Below, piece by piece: positions 26,235-35,109 of a stretch of 64,000 nucleotides of DNA (position 1 is the first letter of the stretch; each line of letters opens with the position of its first letter). The notes under the pieces were generated by a model, which worked only from the letters and a program-made list of their open reading frames with translations, did not search any database and was not told where the DNA came from. A program made the position numbers and the translations under genes. Source of the stretch: JAUWVG01 sp964633715 (GTDB lineage: Bacteria > Acidobacteriota > Aminicenantia > Aminicenantales > Aminicenantaceae); NCBI GenBank assembly GCA_964633715.1, contig CAZWHQ010000013.1:1-64000 (forward strand), read 5' to 3'.

Positions 26235-28211
26235 ATGAACAAAAAAAAACAATTGAATATATCCATACATCTTGTGATCCTCTTAGCCATATCCATCCTA
26301 ACGATTTTTTTGTTTTTTAAATTTTCAACAGAAGATTCCTATATCACATACAGGTATGCACAAAATTTTGCCGATGGAAAAGGATTCTTTTATAATCCTG
26401 GGGAAGAATTCCTGGGGACAACCGCACCTTTTTACGGATTAATCCTGGCCCTTTTTGGATCCCTAGGTTTTTCTATACCCTCTATAGGAGGGATCCTGAG
26501 TGTGCTCTCCCTAAGTCTAGCCGTTTTTTTCCTGTATCTCTTAACCTTAAAGAAGGGCTATCCTCTGGTAGGCCTGCTTTGTGGATTGTTCATTTTTCTG
26601 AATCCCTGGTTCTTGCAGTCCTTTGGAAGTGAAACCTATTTTCAGCTTCTGATGATTATGGCCGCATTTTACTTTTATGATCAAAAAAAATACATTTCCG
26701 CCACCATCTTTTCGGCTTTGGCCTTTCTCACCCGGCCGGATGGAATAATCCTTGTGGCTATTATTTTTATAGACTATGTTTTCAGAAACAAAAAGATTCC
26801 TGTTAAAGAAATTATTATTTTTATTCTCATTTGTTTGCCTTTTTTTCTCTTCTATTATATCCAATTCCATGCATTTCTTCCCAGTACAATGGAGGCCAAG
26901 CAGGCCCAGTATGCTTCAGGTTTATGGAGGAATTTTTTACCGGGCACAATTCACTTTGCCATCCTTCTCGTTAAGCAGACCCGTCTGCTTCTTTTTTTAG
27001 CCCCTTTGTTTATGATTGGTGCAGTGATTATGTTTTTCTCCCGTAAAATCTGGTTTTTGATCGCCTCCTGGGCTGTGCTGCATACGCTCGGATATACTGT
27101 TCTAAAAGTTCCCTTTTACCACTGGTATCCCATCCCTCTCCTGACATTTTTGATGCTGGCCAGCGCGTTCAGCATCCATTTTGTCATCTGTGCCCCTCGT
27201 TTTTTTACGGAGAATTTGACAAAAAAGTGGAGGGGACGATTACTCAATCATGAGATCAACGTTACCGCCGCTCCGGTCAAAGATATCAGCCCTCAGCTCA
27301 AATGGATCCACAGAACTCTATCCGGACTGATTATTGTCTTGATTTTCGCTTCTTTGGTTGGAGGGATAAAAGCTTACAGCAAGACATACAGAACATTTCC
27401 GTTCCCAAAGCTTGAACTGTACACAAAGGCCGGCCAATGGACAGCGGAAAACACGCCACCCGGCTCCAGCATCGCCTTTCTTGAAGTTGGATACTTCGGC
27501 TATTTTTCTCAAAGAAAAATAATCGATCTTGTGGGTTTGGTCACTCCAGGCGTGTCTCAACATATTCGAAACAGAAATTTTCAATGGGCTGTTATTACCT
27601 ACGAACCCGATTATTATATTTATAACTCTGAATTTGAAGGCTGGCTTAATCCAACCATTAACCAGCCGTGGTTTATAAAAAGCTATGAAGAAATCGAGGA
27701 ACTCAGCCAGCCCGGTTATCCTTTTTGCCTTAAAATATTTAAAAAGGTTCTGGACTTTAGAAGCTCCTCCATTCTGAAAACCGATATTCTTCAAGAGGAG
27801 TCAAGCGCTCCTGTTGGAGAGATTACAGGAGAAGTAGAGATTGGACAGACCTTTTATTCCAGCAACAACAAGTTGAGTCGAATCGACGTCATGCTCGCAA
27901 CCTATAATCGAGAAAACACTCAAGAGGTTATCTTTCACTTGAAAAAATCCCCCTCGGACAAAGAGGATATCTATACAAAAACATTCCAGGCTGCCAGTGT
28001 AAAGGACAATACCTACCGAACATTTGAATTTCCGCCCATTCCCGACTCTGCAGGACAATTTTATTATTTTTCCATTGAATCTCCTCTATCGAAAATAGGA
28101 GATGCCATCACAATTTGGTCCAGCAAACAGGATAGATACGAAAAGGGATCAATGGTTAGAAATGGGAAAAGTTTGAGGGGGGACCTCAGATTTATTACCT
28201 ATTATTACTAA
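26235..28211 (+). CDS. GT-C glycosyltransferase-like membrane protein with C-terminal beta-sandwich
   Basis: 658 residues. The N-terminal loop STEDSYITYRYAQNFADGKG, then NPGEEFLGTTAPFYG, matches arabinofuranosyl/mannosyltransferase-like GT-C proteins where an Asp in this loop is catalytic. About ten membrane segments reach to residue 380, followed by a soluble periplasmic part. The last ~130 residues (from about 27810) form a distinct module, GEITGEVEIGQTF, then DVMLATYNREN, then FHLKKSP, which recurs in the separate membrane protein at 43342-44328. SD AGAGG precedes the ATG. The 3' end overlaps the convergent YfhO-like gene by 17 bp. Confidence 0.8.
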   Translation: MNKKKQLNISIHLVILLAISILTIFLFFKFSTEDSYITYRYAQNFADGKGFFYNPGEEFLGTTAPFYGLILALFGSLGFSIPSIGGILSVLSLSLAVFFLYLLTLKKGYPLVGLLCGLFIFLNPWFLQSFGSETYFQLLMIMAAFYFYDQKKYISATIFSALAFLTRPDGIILVAIIFIDYVFRNKKIPVKEIIIFILICLPFFLFYYIQFHAFLPSTMEAKQAQYASGLWRNFLPGTIHFAILLVKQTRLLLFLAPLFMIGAVIMFFSRKIWFLIASWAVLHTLGYTVLKVPFYHWYPIPLLTFLMLASAFSIHFVICAPRFFTENLTKKWRGRLLNHEINVTAAPVKDISPQLKWIHRTLSGLIIVLIFASLVGGIKAYSKTYRTFPFPKLELYTKAGQWTAENTPPGSSIAFLEVGYFGYFSQRKIIDLVGLVTPGVSQHIRNRNFQWAVITYEPDYYIYNSEFEGWLNPTINQPWFIKSYEEIEELSQPGYPFCLKIFKKVLDFRSSSILKTDILQEESSAPVGEITGEVEIGQTFYSSNNKLSRIDVMLATYNRENTQEVIFHLKKSPSDKEDIYTKTFQAASVKDNTYRTFEFPPIPDSAGQFYYFSIESPLSKIGDAITIWSSKQDRYEKGSMVRNGKSLRGDLRFITYYY

Positions 28212-30996
28212 ACCCAGGCCGCCGGTGAATAAACAGAAATCCAAGAAAGGCCGCAGATAAAAACGTCAACAGTGCTCCCAGATAGAAGGTAAAGGGTCTG
28301 TAAAAAAACTCAAGCTCATACCTTCCTTTTGGAATAAAAACAGCTCTCAGGGCACTAAAAGCTGGATATATGGGTACTCTCTTCCCGTTTAACTTGGCTT
28401 TCCATCCGGGATAATAGGCATCGCTCAAGATAAAAACTCCATTTTCCGTGGTTTCCACATCGATCTTTACTTTATTGGGCTGAATATCAAGAAAAGAAAT
28501 TTTTGAACGGCCTTGCCGGTCGATTCTCAAACCCGGGCGGTCGTCACCTTCAATTAAAGCTGTTTTTTTGTACAGGAGAGGCTCTTTTCTCATTATTTCC
28601 AGAGCCTCATGAAAATCTTTGACCTGTTTGATATCGTAAAGCATAAATCCTCTATCCGAGGCTTTTTTGTTTTTATAAACTAGAGCATGATGGAAAAAAA
28701 CCTCTTCATAAGGAAAACTCTCCTGATTATTGGTGATTCTGAGATCTCCATAAAAAAACGACCTGTCCTCTCTTTTTTTTGCTCCTGGATTTTTTAACGT
28801 GAAATTGATGACGACATCTTGACCGGCAAATTTGCTCAAATCGACTTCTAATGGAAAAAAATCTTGATCTTCTGCTCTGTGAGCCATAAATGTTTTATCA
28901 TAGACAACTTCAATCCAACTTCCTTTTTTTACGGATATTGTTAAAAAGAGATGGTTGTTGGGATCTTCTCTCTCTCTCCAGTCGAAATCAAAAGCAAAAG
29001 ATGTCGCTCTTAGATAGACATCTCCATAGGGTAATCGAACCGGGACATCAACAGAAGAGTTTGACAGCTGTTCCCATCCCGAATGTGTATAGAAAAAATT
29101 ATTCCCCTTTTGTGTGTAAAACATGGAAGGATTATCAAACAAACTGTTTATTTTAAAAGAACGGGCATAATCCGGATCTATCAGCATTGAATCCATAACA
29201 GACTCCATAATGTAGTATCTCGTATTTAATAAATCGAGATTCGGATTATTCAGCATTTTTTCTTTCCCTAATGTTTGACCCATACCGCTGTTAAATTTTG
29301 GGCTTACCAATCGAGAGAGGAGCAAAGTGGCCCGTTTCACTCTCATGGCGAATATTCTGTTGATTGTGGGAATCGGGTAGACTAAATTGTTATTGGGAGA
29401 AAGTGTATCCAGAATACCAAGTGCTCGATAGGGCAAACTTTGCTCGGCAAGAAAACGCGTGTAGGGGGCTTTGTCATTTATCTGGAATCTAGTCCTGTAA
29501 TATTGATGGTTATTTAATCTCAATTCCCCAACCATCAAGAGCAGCAGAAGAATTACAGCCCCGTTTATGAAAAATTTTCTTGTTCTTGTTCTCTTCATAA
29601 GGATCAAGAAAAAGCCCACAAAGACAAACACTATTGACAAGTAAAAAAGTGTTTGCCCGTTATCTGCGGATTGAAAAAAAGATTTTTTAGTGATTTTTAA
29701 AAAAAGTGCATAAGGTGTCACACAACAGAGTAAAAACCCACCAAGTCTAATTATTTTATTTTTTGCTCCTTTGATATCTTCAACCAAATACATCAAGGAA
29801 AAAGACAGTAAAACAGCAGCGGCATAATAAATCAGCGAACTGTATTTCACGAAATTTATATCGCTAAAAAACGGCAAAGTGCCGATCCATTTTATGTAAG
29901 GGGCATTACACATCTTACTGATTACAAAAAACAGCAAAACAAAATGAAACGCCACTATCTTTTCTCGGCTCTGCCATCTTTTTCTGAAGAGATTCACCAG
30001 GGAGTAAAATACAAGAGAGAGACAGAGATACCCGATATAGTTCGGACCTCCAAATATCTGGTCGGGAGTGAGGATCCAGGCTAAAAATTTCTTAAAGGGT
30101 AAAAAAGTCTCAACGCCCATCCGTCCAACCGTGCCTCTACTGACAGAATTCTTCCAAAATTCCAGAAAAGGAATCAATTTTACTGAAGAGAGCAAAAGAC
30201 TCAGGCCTAAAGCCCCAACATAGGAAAGAAAAAAATAGGATTTCTTCAAAAAATCATATTCTCTCTTCAGGAAAACGATAAAGACAAAATAGAGGGATAC
30301 AAACAGATGGATAAGAATAAATTCATTCGGATTGCCGCCAAAAAAAGAGCCCGCACTGCAGAGAATAAAGCCTACAAGATATCTTCTATCACTTGAAAGA
30401 TGAAATTTAGACAAAAAATAAACCATCGGGGCCAGCCACATGGTGACATTGAGATGGTCCATATCGATAAAGGCAAAAAAATGAGAATTCAACATGTATA
30501 CAGATGCTCCTGCCAGCGCTGCCCAAAAATAACACCGGTATAATCGAAGAATAAGAAAAAGAAAAAAACCGGAAATAAAAAGTCTCAACAGCAAAAAAAT
30601 GTCATACATAATCAATGAGGGAAAAATTTTAAAGAGATAAATCGGGAGAAAAAATGTTGAAGAATTCAAATCCGCATTATAGGGTCGACCCAATCCGCTG
30701 TATGGATTCCACAAGGGGAGTTGGCGGTTTTTAAGATAAAAATTTTCCAAATAGGCTGCAGGTAAATTGATTTGATTGGCCGCAACGGGATCAACGGTCG
30801 GAAACGTCCCGGCCACAAACCAATATGTTCCCGGATAATGATACTGGCCCAATTTATAACTTCTTTCAATGGTTGTCATAAAAGAGTTCCCCTTAAAAAC
30901 CACAGAGTGAAAATAAACCACCAAAAGGAGAATAAGGAAAAGGGCGGCAAAGATTTTCTCCTTGAAAGGGATTCCTTGTGCGTTAAGGGTAGGCAT
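28195..30996 (-). CDS. YfhO-like giant membrane protein (GT-C), paralogue 1
   Basis: 933 residues with about twelve membrane segments, a large periplasmic domain, then a C-terminal segment with the YfhO landmark VFILSDAYYPGWKAKLNGK and a last membrane helix. The N-terminal part has PLWNPYSGLGRPYNADLNSS, the typical first-loop motif of this family. YfhO proteins are proposed glycosyltransferases of the GT-C fold that decorate cell-wall polymers in the periplasm; the sugar is unknown. It follows the GT9 gene after 8 bp on the same strand. A shorter, divergent paralogue is at 32180-34921. Confidence 0.85.
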   Translation of the reverse strand: MPTLNAQGIPFKEKIFAALFLILLLVVYFHSVVFKGNSFMTTIERSYKLGQYHYPGTYWFVAGTFPTVDPVAANQINLPAAYLENFYLKNRQLPLWNPYSGLGRPYNADLNSSTFFLPIYLFKIFPSLIMYDIFLLLRLFISGFFLFLILRLYRCYFWAALAGASVYMLNSHFFAFIDMDHLNVTMWLAPMVYFLSKFHLSSDRRYLVGFILCSAGSFFGGNPNEFILIHLFVSLYFVFIVFLKREYDFLKKSYFFLSYVGALGLSLLLSSVKLIPFLEFWKNSVSRGTVGRMGVETFLPFKKFLAWILTPDQIFGGPNYIGYLCLSLVFYSLVNLFRKRWQSREKIVAFHFVLLFFVISKMCNAPYIKWIGTLPFFSDINFVKYSSLIYYAAAVLLSFSLMYLVEDIKGAKNKIIRLGGFLLCCVTPYALFLKITKKSFFQSADNGQTLFYLSIVFVFVGFFLILMKRTRTRKFFINGAVILLLLLMVGELRLNNHQYYRTRFQINDKAPYTRFLAEQSLPYRALGILDTLSPNNNLVYPIPTINRIFAMRVKRATLLLSRLVSPKFNSGMGQTLGKEKMLNNPNLDLLNTRYYIMESVMDSMLIDPDYARSFKINSLFDNPSMFYTQKGNNFFYTHSGWEQLSNSSVDVPVRLPYGDVYLRATSFAFDFDWREREDPNNHLFLTISVKKGSWIEVVYDKTFMAHRAEDQDFFPLEVDLSKFAGQDVVINFTLKNPGAKKREDRSFFYGDLRITNNQESFPYEEVFFHHALVYKNKKASDRGFMLYDIKQVKDFHEALEIMRKEPLLYKKTALIEGDDRPGLRIDRQGRSKISFLDIQPNKVKIDVETTENGVFILSDAYYPGWKAKLNGKRVPIYPAFSALRAVFIPKGRYELEFFYRPFTFYLGALLTFLSAAFLGFLFIHRRPGFSNNR

Positions 30997-31004
30997 GGGC
31001 TGCT

Positions 31005-32183
31005 TTAACTAAAATATTTCTCCCGAAGAACTTGAATGACTTCCGCAGGTTCGATTTTTTTCAGACATAAATTATCCACACAGGAGGTATCCTTGTTTGA
31101 ATAAACGTTGAGGCAGGGGCTGCAGTGCAGTCCTGAATAAAATGTATAATTTTTATCGCCGGGATGTCCATAGGCATAGGGTGATTCCGGTCCAAAAAAA
31201 CTGACGTTTGGCAAACCACAGGCTTCGGCAATATGCAGGGGTCCGCTGTCATTGCCAAAGTATAAATAGCTTTTTTTCATCAAAGAGATCAGTTCTTTCA
31301 GGGATATTTGACCGGCAAGGTTTATCATTCTTTTTTTATCGGCTGATATTCTTCTTTCCAGCTCTGAAACGTAGGGAATATCCTCCTTTCCTCCTAAAAG
31401 CAGGATTTTAACGTTGGGCTGGCTGAGCAAAAAAGAAATAACTTTTTGATAATACTCCATTGGCCACTTTCTGATATCCGACATCTCGCTGGCATTGATG
31501 TTTATATGGACCAGCACATCCTTTCCAATTTGGACTCGATGTCTCTCCAGGAGATCTGATATGTTTTTTTCCGAATCGGCGCTCTCCTCAAGCCCAACGA
31601 TGGGCAGGCTTTCCCGCGAAGGCTCTATTCCAATTATTTTGAGGAAATTGCAAAATTTATGACTAATATGGGTAGCGTTTTCATAAGAAATAATTCTGTG
31701 ACAGAGCCTTTTGCTGTATTCATGTCTTCCTCCAAAACAGAGCACCATTTTCGATTTTGAAAGAGCGGATAATATCAAGGAAAAATTTGAAAAAAACTCT
31801 AAATTAAACACAATATCATACTTCGACTTCCTGATTTGACGAAAATTTTTCACCAATGAGAGAATAAATCTACCCGGAGAACTCTTCTCTAAACTAATGG
31901 TTTTATCGATCAAGGGGATGGACTCGCAAACCGGAACATTGCTCGAAAAGGTCAAAAAATGGATTTGACATTTTGGATAATTCTTTTTTATCTCTGCCAT
32001 AAGGGGCGTTGTCATTATAATTGACCCAAATCCCAGGAATTTGATGACAAGAACCTTGTCGATACTCTTTGGAATTGATTGGTCCTGTCGGCTTTTTCCT
32101 CTTAATTTATTCGGAAACGCCAGCATATGGCACAGAAAAAAACCCGCATACTGGTCGATTCTTCTCATCAACGAAAATTTCAT
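31005..32183 (-). CDS. GT9 heptosyltransferase-family glycosyltransferase
   Basis: 392 residues. After a basic N-terminal extension, VLVIKFLGFGSIIMTTPLM is the GT9 N-terminal motif and NDSGPLHIAEACGLP the C-terminal nucleotide-heptose binding motif. A Cys-rich C-terminal tail (SPCLNVYSNKDTSC) is common in this family. GT9 enzymes transfer heptose from ADP-heptose to lipopolysaccharide; here GDP- or ADP-heptose could come from the hdd/gmhA operon at 7357-9591. It overlaps the upstream YfhO-like gene by 4 bp, so the three genes form one operon. Confidence 0.86.
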   Translation of the reverse strand: MKFSLMRRIDQYAGFFLCHMLAFPNKLRGKSRQDQSIPKSIDKVLVIKFLGFGSIIMTTPLMAEIKKNYPKCQIHFLTFSSNVPVCESIPLIDKTISLEKSSPGRFILSLVKNFRQIRKSKYDIVFNLEFFSNFSLILSALSKSKMVLCFGGRHEYSKRLCHRIISYENATHISHKFCNFLKIIGIEPSRESLPIVGLEESADSEKNISDLLERHRVQIGKDVLVHININASEMSDIRKWPMEYYQKVISFLLSQPNVKILLLGGKEDIPYVSELERRISADKKRMINLAGQISLKELISLMKKSYLYFGNDSGPLHIAEACGLPNVSFFGPESPYAYGHPGDKNYTFYSGLHCSPCLNVYSNKDTSCVDNLCLKKIEPAEVIQVLREKYFS

Positions 32184-34921
32184 ATCGGATTTTTCTCCAT
32201 GTCGTTCTTTTTAAATTTCTTTGAATAGACATACAAACTCACCAAAAACATCAATGCGAGCAACCCAACAAAAACCAAAATTTGATAAAATTTGGATATC
32301 CGGTATTTGAATACAATCTCACCCTTCCCTTCCTTTATCCCCACTCCCCTGAAAATAAGATTTGTTCTTAGGAGGTCGGTCTTTTTCCCATTGACAGTCA
32401 CAGACCAATCCTTGTCGTACGCCTCAGGAAAAGTGAGAATTCCATCACTGTTGGCCACATATCTATAGATAATTTTGTTCGGGGAGTACTTAATTTCGGA
32501 AACAGAGCACGACATTTTGTCTTCATAACTAAAATCCAAGGTCTTCAAATCCTCCAGATACACAAAGTTTGAGTAATCCAAGGTTTTTATATCCTTTATA
32601 ACCTCTTCTCTATTTTTTGCTTCAAAATATTTGGACTTACAGAAAAAGATGCCTCTGTTCCTTTTGTACAAATCATTTTGATAGACCTTTCCATCGAGAT
32701 CTTCATACACAAGAGAATAAAAAGGAGGAAGATTTTTGCCATTAAATTCAAAACGAAAGACAAGATACTTTACCCCCAGCAGCTGAATAAAAGAGGAGGA
32801 AAAATTAGTAAATCTGGAAACCAGGGATGGGGCTGTTGGTGTCACAAAAGATCTCTCAGAAAAAGTATCAAGAATTAATGCTTTATGGTCAAAATCATAG
32901 AATTGGTGGACAATTTTTTCTCTGATGTCGTAATTCCCCAATGTGCCGTTGACATTATAGTTCGAATCAAACACCAATACTCCCTCATGTTTTCTTGTGT
33001 TTTTCTTAAGAAAATTTATCAAGGGCACATTAATTTCTGTTAAAAAATAAGCTTTTTTGTTGACCGGCACATAACGGCGGTTCACCAGGACAGATTCAGT
33101 GGACACAAGAATTAATAAAATTGTCAGAAAATAAATTGAACGCCGTTTTAAAAAAATTGACACCTGAAAAACAAGAATCACCAATGAAATAAGAATAAAC
33201 TTTGGAAAAACAGTGTGGGTGCCATTTTCTTTATTAGAGACTAAGGACGTAATGGTGACCAATAGAGCCAGCAGAAATAAAATTTCAATAATAAAAATAA
33301 ACGTCTTCTTGTTATTTTTAAAATAATCTTGGATTTTTTTATAAAATTGGAGGAACAAATCCAAGCCTAAAATGCCGAGAATGACAAGTATAAACGCTGT
33401 CAGGCTTTGAAGCCTGGTAAGAGGGGAAGAATTCAAAACAGGAAGTTTACTGCTGATCTGATAAAAAGGAGAAAGGCCAAACAAAGCCATCGTAAAAGGA
33501 ATCAATATTAAGGAGAACGATATGAAATATTTTTCTCTTTCCATTTGCCTGTGTTTGAATTCAAACAATTTAAAAACAAGAAAGACCAAGCCTACAATGA
33601 AAAAAAGTGAAACAACAACACTGACATAGGGCCTGATTTCAGGAGAAATCTCCCAGCCGTGATAAGAGGGGAAAAGGATATTCAAAAAATAATCCGGGGA
33701 AAGAAAACTCACATGGCCCACACGGCGGTAGGAAATATCGAGGGTTTTGCCGATAAAGGCTGAATAAAAGTTTGGGACAAAGTGGAACGATACGACAAGT
33801 ATTCCTAAAATCCAAAAGAGAGAGAGCTTGAGGAATTCTTTAACTTTAGTGAATAACTTTTCTTTGCTGAACATATAGATAAGAAGCACAAAAATGCCGG
33901 CCGCATAAAAAGAATAGACCGCCACCGGAAGAAAACCGGCATAGATTGTCAGGCTGCTCCACAGGGCAAAATACAAAAGATACTTTGTCTGTTTTGATCT
34001 TAAAAACTCGATCAGAAATAAAAAGAGGATCGGGATGTGATAGGTGACCGAAGACTGAGGCCCATGCAACCAGCCGATAATAAAGCCGGACAAAGCATAG
34101 GCAATTCCACCAATTATACACAAGATCTCTCTGACTCTCATCGAACGAAGAAGGAAGAACATTCCGAGCATACTCAAAAATAACTTGAGCAATACCGAAA
34201 GAGTCAGAGCTTCAGAAGGCTTCACCAAGAATGCCAGCAGCTTTTCCGGATGATAGGATTGTTGATAAAGTGGGGCTCCCAATCCTTTGTTGAACTGCCA
34301 GAGAGGGAAAACCCCCTCCCTTAGCGAGTCATAGTTATATTTCCATAAGGGAAGAAAGGCATCATACAAATCGCTTGCGCCTCCGAAGGATTCTCTTGTC
34401 TCCGGAACATAAGACAACCGATAACCGGGCAGATTTTTATACAAAGAGAGTGGATCAAACCTATATCCCTCTATAAGCAGAAGAGGATAAAAAAGGAAAA
34501 ACAACACAAAGAAAAATACAAAAATATATAAATTCTTTCGTAAAAGATGTTTGTATTTCCACGTTTCAAAACCCGATTGAATATACAGGAACAGCAACAA
34601 CGATAAAAAAAGAAAGAGAAATTTGCTTAAGACATTTAATCCGGGGATTATATTTATAAGCAGAAGAAATATAGCAAGATAAGGTTTTACATCTTGAATA
34701 TTTATACGTTTTTTTCTGATAAAAAACGTCAATAATAAAAACCCAAAAACCACTAAATGCCGAAGCCAAAAATATCTGAATGGTTCCCTGAATCCGCTCT
34801 CTCCAGTAAAAAAGAAATCTTTATTGAAAAAAGCAATTTCGCCGACAAGACTGAGCAAACCAAAAAAAAGCAGCAGTAAAAAAAATTTTAAATACCTGCT
34901 ATTAAATTTCTTCGAAGACAT
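32180..34921 (-). CDS. YfhO-like giant membrane protein (GT-C), paralogue 2
   Basis: 913 residues from ATG 34921; a TTG one codon upstream is also in frame, but an AGG lies seven bases before the ATG. Architecture as in 28195-30996: about a dozen membrane segments, the first-loop motif PLWQFNKGLGAPLYQQSYHP, a periplasmic domain, and near the C-terminus LTFPEAYDKDWSVTVNGKK, the YfhO-type beta-motif. Two such proteins in one operon around a GT9 gene suggests that two periplasmic sugar additions follow on one heptose-containing acceptor. First gene of the minus-strand operon, divergent from the secreted SGNH protein. Confidence 0.83.
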   Translation of the reverse strand: MSSKKFNSRYLKFFLLLLFFGLLSLVGEIAFFNKDFFFTGESGFREPFRYFWLRHLVVFGFLLLTFFIRKKRINIQDVKPYLAIFLLLINIIPGLNVLSKFLFLFLSLLLFLYIQSGFETWKYKHLLRKNLYIFVFFFVLFFLFYPLLLIEGYRFDPLSLYKNLPGYRLSYVPETRESFGGASDLYDAFLPLWKYNYDSLREGVFPLWQFNKGLGAPLYQQSYHPEKLLAFLVKPSEALTLSVLLKLFLSMLGMFFLLRSMRVREILCIIGGIAYALSGFIIGWLHGPQSSVTYHIPILFLFLIEFLRSKQTKYLLYFALWSSLTIYAGFLPVAVYSFYAAGIFVLLIYMFSKEKLFTKVKEFLKLSLFWILGILVVSFHFVPNFYSAFIGKTLDISYRRVGHVSFLSPDYFLNILFPSYHGWEISPEIRPYVSVVVSLFFIVGLVFLVFKLFEFKHRQMEREKYFISFSLILIPFTMALFGLSPFYQISSKLPVLNSSPLTRLQSLTAFILVILGILGLDLFLQFYKKIQDYFKNNKKTFIFIIEILFLLALLVTITSLVSNKENGTHTVFPKFILISLVILVFQVSIFLKRRSIYFLTILLILVSTESVLVNRRYVPVNKKAYFLTEINVPLINFLKKNTRKHEGVLVFDSNYNVNGTLGNYDIREKIVHQFYDFDHKALILDTFSERSFVTPTAPSLVSRFTNFSSSFIQLLGVKYLVFRFEFNGKNLPPFYSLVYEDLDGKVYQNDLYKRNRGIFFCKSKYFEAKNREEVIKDIKTLDYSNFVYLEDLKTLDFSYEDKMSCSVSEIKYSPNKIIYRYVANSDGILTFPEAYDKDWSVTVNGKKTDLLRTNLIFRGVGIKEGKGEIVFKYRISKFYQILVFVGLLALMFLVSLYVYSKKFKKNDMEKNPI

Positions 34922-35109
34922 CAATCAGCCTGAATTATTTGTGAAAATGGCAATTCCTGCTCAAATTCGGTGTTATTATAAATTGTTTTCTGTCTTATTA
35001 AAACATCTGAATGAAACTAGTGGTCTTTAAAAACAACACGAGTGAAGGATTCGAGATGACTTGTAATTTTCTTCCTATTTTCTTTATAATAGCTGTTTTC
35101 TGCACTAAA

